NCBI GenBank assembly: GCA_020849665.1
Contig: JADLFX010000011.1
Span: 62,001 to 126,000 of the forward strand
Source of the DNA: Planctomycetota bacterium
GTDB lineage: Bacteria > Planctomycetota > UBA1135 > UBA2386
DNA length: 64,000 nt
Reading direction: 5' to 3'
Position 1 is the first letter of the stretch. Every line of letters starts with the position of its first letter. Below the pieces are notes generated by a model. That model was not told where the DNA came from and searched no databases. It worked only from the letters and a program-made list of their open reading frames with translations. This document shows, piece after piece, positions 46,044 through 56,403 of this stretch. A program made the position numbers and the translations under genes.

Positions 46044-47561
46044 ATGCGCACCCACCTCCTCGCCTGTGCCGCCCTGGCCCTGGCCGTCGCCGTGCCCGCC
46101 CAGAGCGAGCCGTTCCGCTTCACCAGCCACCCCGCCGCGCTGGATTCCGGCTACGTCGACCATCCCGGCGCCACGGCACAGGTCGTGTACCGCGGCCTGG
46201 CGAGCGTGCCGGGGGCCGGCTGGCTGCGGCTCTACTTCGACCGCACCAACCTGCCGGCGGGCTCGTCCCTGCGCCTCACGGCACGGCACGACCGCGCGGT
46301 GCAGGTGTTCGACGCCGTCAGCCTGCGCGAGTACGCGGACGCCTCGGCGTACTTCAACGGCGACGCCGTGGACGTGGAGCTCGTCGCGGGTCCCGGCACC
46401 AAGGCCAACCGCGTGATGGTGGTCAAGCTGGATGCCGGCGACCCGGCGCCGATCCCCGGTCCGAGCTCGATCTGCGGCCCCACCGACGACCGCACGCTGA
46501 GCAGCGACAAGCGCCAGGGACGCCAGTCGCCGACCGGCTGCTCCACGTGGCTGGTGAGCGAATTCGTGGCGCTGACCGCGGGACACTGCACCGGCACGAG
46601 CCAGCAGCAGGTGCACTTCAACGTGCCGCTCTCCACGTCGGGCGGAGGGTTGGTGTTCCCACCGCCCGAGGACCAGTACGCCTACGACATGACCACGCTG
46701 CAGCGCCTGAGCGGCGGCGTCGGCGCGGACTGGTCGGTGGTGTGCGTGAACCGCAACAGCAACACGCGCATGTATCCGGGCCAGAAGCAGGGTTCGTGGT
46801 ACGAGATCGGCGTGGTGCCCGGTTCGACCACCGGCAACGACATCCGCGTGACCGGCTACGGCACCGTCAGCGCGCCGGTCTCGCCGACCTGGAACCAGGT
46901 GCAGAAGACCCACGTGGGGCCGCTCTGGAGCATCGCGGCGACCTCGCTGGGCTACCGCCCCGACACCACCGGCGGGAACTCGGGCTCGCCCGTGATCCAT
47001 GAGCAGACCGGCAAGGCGGTCGGCATCCACACCCACGGCGGGTGCGGCAACAGCGGCGGCACGATCAGCGGCCAGAACTACGGCACGCGCATCGACCGCG
47101 CCGATCTGCAGGCGGCGTTGGCCTCGCGCCGCACGCTGAAGCGGCCCGGCTCGTTCAGCACCGTCGGCACCGGCTGTGCTGGCGGCGCGGGCACCCCCTC
47201 GCTCGCGGGCGAGGGCTGGCCGGACCTCCGCCTCACGATCCGCCTGCAGGCGGCCAACGTCGTCGCCAACCAGGCGGGCGTGCTCCTCTTCGGCGCCTCC
47301 GCCACCGTCTGGGGCAGCACGCCCCTGCCGTTCCCGCTGGCCGGGATCGGTGCGCCGCTGTGCAGCCTGCGGGTCTCGCCCGACGTCATCGTGCCGCTGG
47401 GCACCGGCGCGGCGGGTACTCCGTCCTTCACGTTCACGCTGCCCAACAGCACCGCGCTGATCGGCGTGCGCTTCCACAACCAGTACGTCGCCGGCGACCC
47501 CGGCGCGAACGCCGCCGGGATCACGGTGAGCAACGGGTTGACGGCGTGGATCGGGGACTGA
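46044..47561 (+). CDS. secreted trypsin-like serine protease with C-terminal planctomycete-type module
   Basis: 505 residues with a Sec signal (cleavage near VPAQS). Residues about 25-130 form a beta-rich N-terminal domain. The chymotrypsin-like catalytic triad is visible: His181 in TAGHC, Asp229 in GADWSV and Ser313 in GGNSGSPV, followed by GIHTHGGC. Residues about 372-505 form a separate module with GTGCAGG, LLFGASATVWGSTPLPF, LPNSTALIGVRFHNQ and DPGANAAGITVSNG. A related module ends the convergent kelch protein. The protease is exported and perhaps surface-retained through this module. ATG 46044 was chosen because the signal peptide starts there. Confidence 0.9.
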   Translation: MRTHLLACAALALAVAVPAQSEPFRFTSHPAALDSGYVDHPGATAQVVYRGLASVPGAGWLRLYFDRTNLPAGSSLRLTARHDRAVQVFDAVSLREYADASAYFNGDAVDVELVAGPGTKANRVMVVKLDAGDPAPIPGPSSICGPTDDRTLSSDKRQGRQSPTGCSTWLVSEFVALTAGHCTGTSQQQVHFNVPLSTSGGGLVFPPPEDQYAYDMTTLQRLSGGVGADWSVVCVNRNSNTRMYPGQKQGSWYEIGVVPGSTTGNDIRVTGYGTVSAPVSPTWNQVQKTHVGPLWSIAATSLGYRPDTTGGNSGSPVIHEQTGKAVGIHTHGGCGNSGGTISGQNYGTRIDRADLQAALASRRTLKRPGSFSTVGTGCAGGAGTPSLAGEGWPDLRLTIRLQAANVVANQAGVLLFGASATVWGSTPLPFPLAGIGAPLCSLRVSPDVIVPLGTGAAGTPSFTFTLPNSTALIGVRFHNQYVAGDPGANAAGITVSNGLTAWIGD

Positions 47562-47573
47562 GGCCGTGAACCG

Positions 47574-47606
47574 GCGTGGTGGGCGCTCAGCGGGCGCCCA
47601 CCACGC
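47574..47606. terminator. bidirectional hairpin between convergent protease and kelch genes
   Basis: 13-bp perfect arms, GCGTGGTGGGCGC at 47574-47586 and its complement at 47594-47606, surround a 7-nt loop. The stop codon of the kelch gene lies in the loop, so one arm encodes its last residues. It can terminate transcription from both sides. Confidence 0.65.
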
Positions 47607-48972
47607 TCGCGCCGCCGTTGCTGACGGTGACGCCGAAGCGGTTGGCGCCAGGGTCGATCACGATCGCCTGTTGGAAGAGGCGGAAGCCGACGATCCCCGT
47701 GTCGTTGGGCAGATCCAGCCCCCAATTGGCGCTGCCCCGCTGGACCACGAGGCCGAACGCGAGTTCGCCGCTGGCCAGGAGGAAGCAGCTGGGCATGCCG
47801 AGGAAGGTGAGGTCGAAGGGCAGGGTGAGTCCGCCCCACTGGGTGCGCGAGGCGCCCATCAGGAGCGATGCCGGCCCGCTGGCCGGCAGGTTGTCGATGT
47901 GCAGGACGAAGCGCTCGCCGATCCAGGGCCGCATGCCGGGGTCGGCGCCCAGGCGCGGCACGCCCTGGGTGCCCATGCAGCCCGCCAGGTACGTGCTGAA
48001 GGTCGCGGGCGCGGCGACGGCGTAGGTCCAGGTGTCGCCCAGCGCACCCTGGGGCGTGGCGCCGCCGAAGAGCAGCGTGCGCCCCTGCACGGCGTCGAAG
48101 ACCATCGCGTGGTCGTTGCGCGCCGGCGGGCGCGGAGCCAGGGTGCGCTGGCGCCACGTGGTCCCGTCCCACTCCCAGGTCTCGTCCAGGATGCCGGCGG
48201 CGTTGTCGCCGCCGAAGAGGACCACCCGGCCGAGCACCGGGTCGAACGCCATCGAGTGATGGCGGCGCGCGGGGATGCCGGTGCTGGCCACCTGGGTCCA
48301 GGTGGTGCCGTCGTATTCCCAGGTGTCGCCCAGGGCGCCCGCGGCGCCGCTGCCGCCGAAGAGCACCATGCGGCCGCGCAGGGTGTCGAACGCCATGGCG
48401 TGGTCGGCGCGCGGGCCGGGGCTCTGCGGCGGCGTCTTCTGGGTCCACGCCGCGCCGTCGTACTCCCAGGTGTCGCCGAGCTGGCCGACGCGCCAGTCCC
48501 AGCCGCCGTAGAGGACCACGCGCAGGCGCGCGAAGTCGTAGGCCATCGCGTAGTGCGAGCGCGGCGGCGGCGAGCCGCTGGGCTGGGCCTGGGTCCACGT
48601 GGTGCCGTCGTACTCCCAGGTGTCGCCGTAGTAGCTGAAGCCGTTCCAGCCGGCGAAGAGCACCGTGCGGCCGCGCACGAAGTCGTAGCAGAGCTGGTGC
48701 TCGGAGCGCGCCTGCGGGCTCGTCGGCGTGGGCCGCTGCGCCCACGCGGCGCCGTCCCATTCCCAGGTGTCGTTGCTCTGGCCGCTCGCGGTCGTGTAGC
48801 CGCCGAAGAGCACCATGCGCGCGCGTTGCAGGTCGTAGGCCATGCCGTGCAGCGAGCGGGCGCCGGGTGCGACCGTGGGGTTGGCCTGGGTCCACGCCAC
48901 CTGGGCGGACAGGGTGTCCAGGGCGAGGGCGGCGAGGCAGAGAGAGACGACGCCAAAGGAACGATCGAGCAT
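47587..48972 (-). CDS. secreted kelch-repeat protein with shared C-terminal module
   Basis: 461 residues with a Sec signal ([14 protein letters not shown]). Residues about 30-320 contain six kelch-type repeats of about 49 residues, each with the pattern HxMAYDxxRxRx[18 protein letters not shown] and a Pro-rich turn, which should close into a beta-propeller. Residues about 325-461 repeat the module of the neighbouring protease, with [43 protein letters not shown] and [14 protein letters not shown]. The role is probably extracellular binding. The gene is single, with a GCTACGCT box 29 nt upstream. Confidence 0.9.
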   Translation of the reverse strand: MLDRSFGVVSLCLAALALDTLSAQVAWTQANPTVAPGARSLHGMAYDLQRARMVLFGGYTTASGQSNDTWEWDGAAWAQRPTPTSPQARSEHQLCYDFVRGRTVLFAGWNGFSYYGDTWEYDGTTWTQAQPSGSPPPRSHYAMAYDFARLRVVLYGGWDWRVGQLGDTWEYDGAAWTQKTPPQSPGPRADHAMAFDTLRGRMVLFGGSGAAGALGDTWEYDGTTWTQVASTGIPARRHHSMAFDPVLGRVVLFGGDNAAGILDETWEWDGTTWRQRTLAPRPPARNDHAMVFDAVQGRTLLFGGATPQGALGDTWTYAVAAPATFSTYLAGCMGTQGVPRLGADPGMRPWIGERFVLHIDNLPASGPASLLMGASRTQWGGLTLPFDLTFLGMPSCFLLASGELAFGLVVQRGSANWGLDLPNDTGIVGFRLFQQAIVIDPGANRFGVTVSNGGASVVGAR

Positions 48973-49001
48973 GGCGGAGTGCCTCCGGGACGAGAGCCGG
49001 G

Positions 49002-49009
49002 AGCGTAGC
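49002..49009 (-). promoter_or_regulatory. putative -10 element for the kelch gene
   Basis: GCTACGCT on the minus strand, a full match to the recurrent box, lies 29 nt before the ATG at 48972. Confidence 0.4.
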
Positions 49010-49047
49010 CGACTCCTGGCCCGCGGGGTGGCGGCGGCCGGGCTGGC

Positions 49048-49055
49048 GGTAGGAT
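49048..49055 (+). promoter_or_regulatory. putative -10 element for the uvrA operon
   Basis: GGTAGGAT, a looser match to the recurrent box, lies 50 nt before the uvrA start. The kelch promoter on the other strand is about 40 nt away, so the two are divergent. Confidence 0.3.
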
Positions 49056-49105
49056 CCCGCGCTTCCCCCTGGCGGACCCCCAGCGGACCGCCGCAGGGCC
49101 CAGGC

Positions 49106-52100
49106 ATGAGCAAGACCACCGCCGCCAACGCCGACCTCGTCGTGGTCCGTGGCGCCCGCGAGCACAACCTCAAGGGCGTGGATCTCGCGTTCCCGCGCGA
49201 GGCGCTGGTGACCTTCACCGGGGTTTCGGGCTCGGGCAAGTCGAGCCTCGCCTATCACACGATCTACCAGGAGGGGCAGCGGCGCTTCCTGGAGAGCCTG
49301 TCGAGCTACGCGCGCCAGTTCCTCGGCCGGATGGAGAAGCCCAAGGTCGAGCACGTCGAGGGGCTCTCGCCCACGGTGTCGATCGACCAGCGCTCGGTGA
49401 GCCACTCGGCGCGGTCCACCGTCGGCACGCTCACCGAGGTGCTCGACCACCTGCGCCTCTTCATGGCGCGGCTGGGCACGCCCGCGTGCCCGGAGTGCGG
49501 CGCGGTGATCGAGAACTGGACCGTGGACCGGATCGTCGCCTCGATCCAGGAGACCTTCGCGGGCGCGGCGGTGATGGTGCTCGCGCCGGTGGTGCGCGAG
49601 CGCAAGGGCGAGTACCGCGCCGAGCTGGCCGAGTTCCGCAGCCGCGGGTTCGTGCGCGCGCGGATCGACGGCGAGGTGCGGCGCCTCGACGAGGACATCC
49701 GCCTGCATCGCTACAAGTACCACTCCATCGAGCTGGTGGTGGACCGGCTGCGCGTCGATGGCGAGGCGCGCTCGCGCATCCACGACGCGGTGGAGCAGTC
49801 GCTCGGCCTCGCGGAGGGGCGCGTGGCGATCCTGGGAACCACGGCCGGCGCCGAACCGGCGCCGTACCGCCTCTTCTCCACCGAGCGCGCCTGCCCCAAC
49901 GGCCACGGCTCGATCCCGGAGATGGAGCCGCGGCTCTTCTCGTTCAACAGCCCGCTGGGCGCCTGCCCGCGCTGCGTGGGGATGGGCGAGATCGCGGCAT
50001 TCGACGAGCGCCTGCTGGTGAAGGACGCGGCGGCGTCGCTGCGCGAGGGCGCGCTGCATGGCTTCACCGCCGAGGGCAAGATGGCGTACGGCCGCCTCGG
50101 CCTCGAGCACCTGGCCGAGGTGGGCAAGGCCTTCGGCTTCGACCTCGACACGCCGTGGCGCAGGCTGAGCGCGCGCGCCAGGGCGGTGGTGCTGCATGGC
50201 TCCGGCGCGCGCGCGTTCCTGTTCCGCTGGCAGGGCGGCGGCAACACCATCCGCACCGAGGGGCGCGATCGGAAGCCGTTCCCCGGCCTGATCCCGCACC
50301 TGGAGTCGGTGTACGGCCCGGCCACCGCGCGGCACCTCGACCGCTACCGCACGGCCAGCGTCTGTCCCGAGTGCCAGGGGTCGCGCCTGGGCAAGGTGGC
50401 GCGCAACGTGCGCTTCGCCGGCGCGACGCTGCCGGAATGGGTGCGGCTGAGCGTGGCCGATGCGCTCGCGTACTTCGCCGGCCTCGGGCTCGAGGGCAAC
50501 GCCGCGAAGATCGGCGGCGAGCTGCTGCGCGAAGTGGTGACGCGCCTGCGCTTCCTGGCCGAGGTCGGGCTCGGCTACGTCACCCTGGACCGCCGCGCCG
50601 ACACGCTCTCGGGCGGCGAGTCGCAGCGCATCCGCCTCGCCGCGCAGGTGGGCGCCGGCCTGCGCGGCATCCTCTACGTGCTCGACGAACCCAGCATCGG
50701 CCTGCATCCGCGCGACCAGGACCGGCTGCTGGCCACGCTCAAGGCCCTGCGCGACCGCGGCAACAGCGTGTGCGTGGTCGAGCACGACGAGGAGACCATG
50801 CGCCACTCCGACTTCCTGGTCGACGTCGGACCGGGCGCAGGGGTGCACGGCGGCGAGATCGTGGCGGCCGGCACGCCCGAGGAGGTGGCGGCCGAACCGC
50901 GCTCGCTCACCGGCGCGTGGCTGCGCGGCGAGCGGCACATCGCCGCGCCGGCGCGGCGCCGCGACGCCGACGCGGGCCGGGTCGTGGTGCACGGGGCGCG
51001 CCACCACAACCTCAAGGACCTCACCGTCGCGTTCCCGCTGGGGCGCCTGGTGGTGGTGACCGGGGTGTCGGGATCGGGCAAGTCCACGCTGGTCAACCAC
51101 GTCCTGCGCAAGGCCCTGCGGCGCGTCCTGCACCGCAGCGACGACGTGCCCGGGGCGCACGACCGGCTGGAAGGCGTCGAGCTGCTCGACAAGGTGGTGG
51201 AGATCGATCAGCAGCCCATCGGCCGCACCCCGCGCAGCAACCCCGCCACCTACACCGGCGTGTGGGACCACATCCGCGACCTCTTCGCCGCGCTGCCGGA
51301 GGCGCGGCTGCGCGAGTACCGGAAGGGCCGCTTCTCGTTCAACGTGGCGGGAGGACGCTGCGAGGCCTGCGACGGCGCAGGCGTGAAGACCCTCGAGATG
51401 AACTTCCTCGCCCCGGTGGAGGTGGTGTGCGAGGAGTGCGGCGGGACGCGCTTCAACCCGGAGACCCTCGAGATCCGCTACCGCGAGCGCAGCGTGCGCG
51501 ATGTGCTGGAGATGAGCGTGCAGGAGGCGCGCGGGCTCTTCGCGGCGTTCCCGAAGATCGAACGCGGGCTGGCGGCGCTCTGCGAAGTCGGGCTCGGCTA
51601 CATCGCCCTCGGCCAGCCCTCGACCACGCTCTCGGGCGGCGAGGCGCAGCGGGTCAAGCTGGCCACCGAACTGCAGCGGCCCGCCACCGGGCGCACGATG
51701 TACCTGCTGGACGAGCCGACCACCGGGCTGCACTTCGAGGACGTGGCCGGCCTGCTGGCCTGCCTGCACCGGCTGGTCGACGCCGGCAACACCGTGGTGG
51801 TGATCGAGCACAACCTCGACGTGATCCGCAGCGCGGACTGGCTGATCGACCTGGGGCCGGAGGGGGGTGCGGGCGGCGGCGAGCTGGTGGCCGAGGGCAC
51901 GCCCGAGGACGTGGCCAGGGTGGCGCGCTCGCACACGGGGCAGGCCCTGGCCGGGGCGCTGCGGCTGGCACGCCCGGGCACGCGCAAGCGCGCCGGGGCG
52001 CGCAGCGGCGACACCCACATCCGGATCCGCGGCGCGCGCCAGAACAACCTGCAGAACGTCGATGTCGACCTGCCGCTCGGCCGCTTCACGGTGATCACCG

Positions 52101-54889
52101 GGGTGTCGGGATCGGGCAAGTCCAGCCTCGCGTTCGACACGCTCTTCAACGAGGGCCAGCGGCGCTTCCTCGAGTCGATGTCGACCTACGCGCGGCGCTT
52201 CCTGGGCCGGATGGATCGTGCGCACGTGGAGCGGATCGACGGCCTCGGCCCGGCGATCGCGATCGACCAGAAGACCGTGACCCGCAGCCCGAGGTCCACG
52301 GTGGCGACCTCGACCGAGATCCAGGACTACCTGCGCCTGCTCTTCGCGCGCGTGGGCCGGCCGCACTGCCCGACCCACGGCCAGGAACTGGTCCTGCATG
52401 CGCCGGCGGGCATCGCGCGGGCCGTGCTGCAGGACTTCGGTGGGCAGCAGGGCTTCGTCCTGGCGCCGGTCCGGATCCCGCCCGCGGTGCAGGCGGCGCA
52501 CCATCTCGACGAGTTCCTGGAGGAGGTGCGCGGGCGCTGGCGCGCGCGCGGCTTCGTGCGTGCGCTCGTGGACGGCGCGGAGGTGCGCCTGGAGGCGCCG
52601 CTGCGGCTGCGGGCGACCGACGGCAGGCTGCCCACCCTGCACCTCGTGGTCGACCGGCTCAAGTTCGACGACCGCGCGCGCCTGGTGGACGCCGCCGCGC
52701 AGGCCGGCGTGGAAGGCGAAGGCGTGGTGGTGGTGCGCACCACCAAGGGCGAGGAGCGCATCTACTCCACCGATCGCTCGTGCCCGCTCTGCGGGTTCCG
52801 GTTCCCGGTCGATCCGCACCCGCGGCTCTTCTCGTTCAACCACCACAGCGGCGCTTGCGCCACGTGCAGCGGCCTGGGCGAGACCGTGGCCTGCGACCCC
52901 GAACTGCTGGTCAACCATCCGGAGAAGCCGGTGTTCGCCGGCGGCATCGCCCACAAGGGCGCAGCGTTCACCATCCTGGTGCGGCGCGACGGCTGGCACT
53001 TCGCGGTCGCCGAGGCGGTGGCGCGACGCCACGGCTTCGACCTCGACACGCCGTTCCGCAAGCTGGGCGCGCGCGCCAAGGCGATCCTGCTGCGCGGGCT
53101 CGGCGAGGAACGCGTCGAGGTGGTGTTCGAGAGCCAGCGGCCGGGCGCGAAACGCACCTGGCGCATGCAGGTGCAGTGGCGCGGGCTCTGCAACCAGATC
53201 GAGGAGTGGTACCACAAGCAGGATCCAGGCCTCGCCCCCGAGCGCTACGCGGCCGTGATGCGCACGCTGCCCTGCCCCGAGTGCCAGGGGGAACGCCTGC
53301 AGCTCGGCCAGCGCCACGTGCTGGTGGGGGGCCACAGCCTGCCGAGGTTCACGCGCCTCACCGTGACGGAGGCCCGGCGGGCGCTGGCGAGGCTCGGCCT
53401 GCGCAAGCAGGAGGAGGTGGTGGCGCGCGAGGTGCTGCGCGAGATCCGGAACCGCCTCGAGTTCCTCGACGCGGTGGGCCTCGGCTACCTGGCCCTGGAA
53501 CGCTCCAGCGCGACGCTCTCGGGCGGCGAGGCGCAGCGCATCCGGCTGGCCACCCAGCTCGGCAACCGGCTGGTCGGCGTGCTCTACGTCCTCGACGAAC
53601 CCACCGTGGGCCTGCATCCGCGCGACACCGAACGGCTGCTGCGCAGCCTGCACGACCTGCGCGACCTCGGCAACACGGTGGTGGCGGTCGAGCACGATCC
53701 TGCGGTGATGGCCGCGGCCGACCACGTGATCGACCTCGGTCCCGGCGCGGGCCACCACGGCGGCCGGGTGGTCGCCGAGGGGACGCCGGAACAGGTGGCC
53801 GCCGGCGCGAGCCTCACCGGCCGCTACCTGCGCGGCGAGCTGACCATTCCGCGGCCGGGACAGCGGCGCCGCGCCACCGGCGCGATCGAGCTCAGCGGCG
53901 TGAAGGTGCACAACCTGCGCGACCTGGACGTGCGCTTGCCCCTGGGGGTCTGGACCGCGGTGACCGGGGTCTCGGGCTCGGGCAAGTCGTCGCTGGTGCT
54001 CGACGCGCTGCTGCCCGCGCTCCAGCAGGGGCGCGCGCGCCTCACGGGGGTGAAGCAGGTGACGCCCATCGTGGTCGACCAGGCGCCGATCGGCACGACG
54101 CCGAGCAGCGTGCCGGCCACCTACGTGGGCGCCATGGACCCGATCCGCGCCTTCTACGCGCAGCTGCCCGCGGCGCGCATGAAGGGCTTCGGCGCGGGGC
54201 GCTTCTCGTTCAACACTCCGGGCGGCCGTTGCGAGGCCTGCGAGGGCAAGGGCCAGATCCAGGTGGAGATGCACTTCCTCGCCGACGTGTGGGTCGTGTG
54301 CGAGACCTGCCGCGGCCGCCGCTACGACGCCGAGACCCTGACCATCGAGTACCGCGGCAAGAACATCGCCGACGTGCTCGAGATGGAAGCCGGCGCGGCG
54401 CACGAGCTCTTCGCCAACCACCCGCGCATCGCGCGACCGCTCAAGCTCCTGGTGGACGTGGGGCTCGGCTACCTGAAGCTCGGGCAGTCGGCCACCACCC
54501 TCTCGGGCGGGGAGGCGCAGCGCCTCAAGCTGGTCGAGCAGCTCGCGCGCCCCAGCCGCGAGCACGTCGTGTACCTGCTCGACGAGCCGACCACGGGGCT
54601 GCACCTCGACGACGTGGCCAAGCTCGTGCTCGTGCTGCACCGGCTCGTGGACCGTGGCGACACCGTGGTGGTGATCGAGCACCACCTCGACGTGATCGCC
54701 TGCGCCGACCACGTCCTGGAGCTGGGTCCGGAGGCCGGCGAGGGCGGCGGGCGGATCGTGGCCGCGGGCACACCCGAGGAGGTGGCGGCCGCGCCCCAGA
54801 GTCCGACCGGGCGCTTCCTGCGCGCGGCCCTGGGCGAGCCGGTACGCGTGCGGCGTGGCAGTGCGCGCAGCCGCGAGGAGGCGTCGTGA
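49106..54889 (+). CDS. uvrA: double-length UvrA (two fused excinuclease ABC subunit A units)
   Basis: 1927 residues, twice the usual 940. Four Walker A motifs GVSGSGKS lie at about 38, 652, 998 and 1621, and four signature motifs follow the form TLSGGExQR. Each half repeats the whole UvrA order: GQRRFLES...YARxFLGRM, IDQ, zinc segment, FSFN, signature, then GGRCEAC...CExC, and the final nucleotide site. UvrA finds bulky DNA damage and loads UvrB; a fused pair could act as a covalent dimer. Tandem UvrA proteins are known from Chlamydiae. In the first half the middle zinc segment reads CPNGH instead of CPxCG. The gene overlaps the XPB-like helicase gene by GTGA. Confidence 0.95.
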   Translation: MSKTTAANADLVVVRGAREHNLKGVDLAFPREALVTFTGVSGSGKSSLAYHTIYQEGQRRFLESLSSYARQFLGRMEKPKVEHVEGLSPTVSIDQRSVSHSARSTVGTLTEVLDHLRLFMARLGTPACPECGAVIENWTVDRIVASIQETFAGAAVMVLAPVVRERKGEYRAELAEFRSRGFVRARIDGEVRRLDEDIRLHRYKYHSIELVVDRLRVDGEARSRIHDAVEQSLGLAEGRVAILGTTAGAEPAPYRLFSTERACPNGHGSIPEMEPRLFSFNSPLGACPRCVGMGEIAAFDERLLVKDAAASLREGALHGFTAEGKMAYGRLGLEHLAEVGKAFGFDLDTPWRRLSARARAVVLHGSGARAFLFRWQGGGNTIRTEGRDRKPFPGLIPHLESVYGPATARHLDRYRTASVCPECQGSRLGKVARNVRFAGATLPEWVRLSVADALAYFAGLGLEGNAAKIGGELLREVVTRLRFLAEVGLGYVTLDRRADTLSGGESQRIRLAAQVGAGLRGILYVLDEPSIGLHPRDQDRLLATLKALRDRGNSVCVVEHDEETMRHSDFLVDVGPGAGVHGGEIVAAGTPEEVAAEPRSLTGAWLRGERHIAAPARRRDADAGRVVVHGARHHNLKDLTVAFPLGRLVVVTGVSGSGKSTLVNHVLRKALRRVLHRSDDVPGAHDRLEGVELLDKVVEIDQQPIGRTPRSNPATYTGVWDHIRDLFAALPEARLREYRKGRFSFNVAGGRCEACDGAGVKTLEMNFLAPVEVVCEECGGTRFNPETLEIRYRERSVRDVLEMSVQEARGLFAAFPKIERGLAALCEVGLGYIALGQPSTTLSGGEAQRVKLATELQRPATGRTMYLLDEPTTGLHFEDVAGLLACLHRLVDAGNTVVVIEHNLDVIRSADWLIDLGPEGGAGGGELVAEGTPEDVARVARSHTGQALAGALRLARPGTRKRAGARSGDTHIRIRGARQNNLQNVDVDLPLGRFTVITGVSGSGKSSLAFDTLFNEGQRRFLESMSTYARRFLGRMDRAHVERIDGLGPAIAIDQKTVTRSPRSTVATSTEIQDYLRLLFARVGRPHCPTHGQELVLHAPAGIARAVLQDFGGQQGFVLAPVRIPPAVQAAHHLDEFLEEVRGRWRARGFVRALVDGAEVRLEAPLRLRATDGRLPTLHLVVDRLKFDDRARLVDAAAQAGVEGEGVVVVRTTKGEERIYSTDRSCPLCGFRFPVDPHPRLFSFNHHSGACATCSGLGETVACDPELLVNHPEKPVFAGGIAHKGAAFTILVRRDGWHFAVAEAVARRHGFDLDTPFRKLGARAKAILLRGLGEERVEVVFESQRPGAKRTWRMQVQWRGLCNQIEEWYHKQDPGLAPERYAAVMRTLPCPECQGERLQLGQRHVLVGGHSLPRFTRLTVTEARRALARLGLRKQEEVVAREVLREIRNRLEFLDAVGLGYLALERSSATLSGGEAQRIRLATQLGNRLVGVLYVLDEPTVGLHPRDTERLLRSLHDLRDLGNTVVAVEHDPAVMAAADHVIDLGPGAGHHGGRVVAEGTPEQVAAGASLTGRYLRGELTIPRPGQRRRATGAIELSGVKVHNLRDLDVRLPLGVWTAVTGVSGSGKSSLVLDALLPALQQGRARLTGVKQVTPIVVDQAPIGTTPSSVPATYVGAMDPIRAFYAQLPAARMKGFGAGRFSFNTPGGRCEACEGKGQIQVEMHFLADVWVVCETCRGRRYDAETLTIEYRGKNIADVLEMEAGAAHELFANHPRIARPLKLLVDVGLGYLKLGQSATTLSGGEAQRLKLVEQLARPSREHVVYLLDEPTTGLHLDDVAKLVLVLHRLVDRGDTVVVIEHHLDVIACADHVLELGPEAGEGGGRIVAAGTPEEVAAAPQSPTGRFLRAALGEPVRVRRGSARSREEAS

Positions 54890-56403
54890 CCGCCGGGCCC
54901 GGGCCGGCGACCGGCGCCCTGTGGCTCGAGGCCGACGGCACGGTGCTGCTCGACCAGGGGCACCCCGGGGCGGGTGCCGCCGAGGCCCTGCTGCGGCGCT
55001 GCGCCGGCCTGGTGCGCGCACCGGAGCCGATCGCGACGTGGCAGCTGGACGCGCACTCGTTGCACGCCGCCGCCGATGCGGGCCTCGGGCCGGAGGACCT
55101 GCTCGCGGCCCTCGCCGCGCACGCGGCGGAGCCCCTGCCCGCGGCACTGGCCGATCGGGTGCGCGCGTGGTGCGCGGCACCCGTGGCGCGGCCCGACCCG
55201 GGCTCCTTCGTGCGCGGCCGGCGGCTGGCCGTGCGCCTGCGCGAGCGCGACGCCGAGGGGCGGCCGTTCGCGCCGCGCTGCTACCAGGAAGAGGCGGCGC
55301 AGGCATTCGCGCGCGCCGGGGCGGGGGTGGTGGTGCTGCCCTGCGGTGCCGGCAAGACCCTGGTCGGGATCCGGGCGCTCACCCTGGTGCAGGAGCGCGC
55401 CCTCGTGCTGGCGCCCAGCCGCGAGGCACTCGAGCAGTGGCGGCGCGAGCTGCTGGCGCGCACCGACCTCGCGCCCGATCAGGTGGTGGCCGCCCAGGGC
55501 GCCGATCCTGCGGCGGTGCAGGCGGCGGGCGTGGTCCTCGCGACCTACCAGCGGGTCACCTGGCGGCAGGGCAGGCTGGCCGCGTTCGCGCACCTCGCAT
55601 CGCTCGCCGAGCAGGACTTCGGGCTGGTGATCTACGACGAGGCCCACCTCCTGCCGGCGCCGGTGTTCCGGGCCACCGCCGGCCTGCAGGCCCGCCGGCG
55701 CCTGGGCCTCACGGCGACGCCGGTGCGCGAGGATGGCCGCGAGCACGAGGTGCACGCGCTGCTGGGGCCGAGGCTCTACCAGATGCCGTGGCGCCGCCTG
55801 GAGCGGGACGGGTTCCTGGCGCCCGTGGACTGCGTGGAAGTGCGCGTGCCGGCGAGCCGTGAAGGTGCATCCGCGCCTGCGGATGCGCGCGGCGCGTTCC
55901 GCCGGGCGAGCACCGATCCCGCCAAGCACGGGGTCCTCGACGCGCTCCTGCGCCGCCACTCCGGCCAGGGGATCCTGGTCATCGGCCAGTATCTCGACCA
56001 GCTGCATGCGCTCGCCGCACGGCTGGGGGCCCCGCTCCTCACCGGCGCGACCCCGCATGCCGAACGCGAGGCCAGGTATGCCGAGTTCCGCGCCGGAGCC
56101 GCCCGCATCCTGGTCCTGAGTCGGATCGCCAACCTCGCCATCGATCTGCCCGATGCGGAGGTGCTGATCGCGGTGTCGGGCGCGTTCGGCTCGCGCCAGG
56201 AGGAGGCGCAGCGCCTGGGGCGCGTGCTGCGTCCCAAGCGCGCCGGCGGCGCGGCGTCGTTCTACGCCCTGGTGTCCGCCGGCAGCGTCGAGCAGGAATG
56301 CGCGCGGCGGCGGCAGCGCTTCCTCGTCGAGCAGGGCTACCGCTATCGCGTGGTCGAGGCCACGGGAGCGGCGTGGGAGTCAGGGGCGTGGACCGGGGCG
56401 TGA
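54886..56403 (+). CDS. XPB-like DNA helicase (SF2)
   Basis: 505 residues from a GTG inside the uvrA stop codon (GTGA). The N-terminal 140 residues are a regulatory region. Helicase motifs follow: CYQEEAA (Q-like), Walker A PCGAGKT near 151-157, the DEAH box YDEAH near 249, motif [12 protein letters not shown], and motif VI with [10 protein letters not shown] near 445. The order and the RLGRxLRPK form are those of XPB/Rad25 helicases, known in archaea, eukaryotes and some bacteria. XPB opens DNA in nucleotide excision repair. Its coupling to uvrA suggests a joint repair role, and the gene after it looks like an XPB partner. Confidence 0.9.
   Translation: MTAGPGPATGALWLEADGTVLLDQGHPGAGAAEALLRRCAGLVRAPEPIATWQLDAHSLHAAADAGLGPEDLLAALAAHAAEPLPAALADRVRAWCAAPVARPDPGSFVRGRRLAVRLRERDAEGRPFAPRCYQEEAAQAFARAGAGVVVLPCGAGKTLVGIRALTLVQERALVLAPSREALEQWRRELLARTDLAPDQVVAAQGADPAAVQAAGVVLATYQRVTWRQGRLAAFAHLASLAEQDFGLVIYDEAHLLPAPVFRATAGLQARRRLGLTATPVREDGREHEVHALLGPRLYQMPWRRLERDGFLAPVDCVEVRVPASREGASAPADARGAFRRASTDPAKHGVLDALLRRHSGQGILVIGQYLDQLHALAARLGAPLLTGATPHAEREARYAEFRAGAARILVLSRIANLAIDLPDAEVLIAVSGAFGSRQEEAQRLGRVLRPKRAGGAASFYALVSAGSVEQECARRRQRFLVEQGYRYRVVEATGAAWESGAWTGA

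Noticed and set aside
47078..55306. Open frame of 2742 codons on the minus strand opposite uvrA and the kelch gene
   Set aside because: It is the antisense of well-supported genes, Arg/Ala/Pro-rich and without any domain. Such frames are expected at this GC content.
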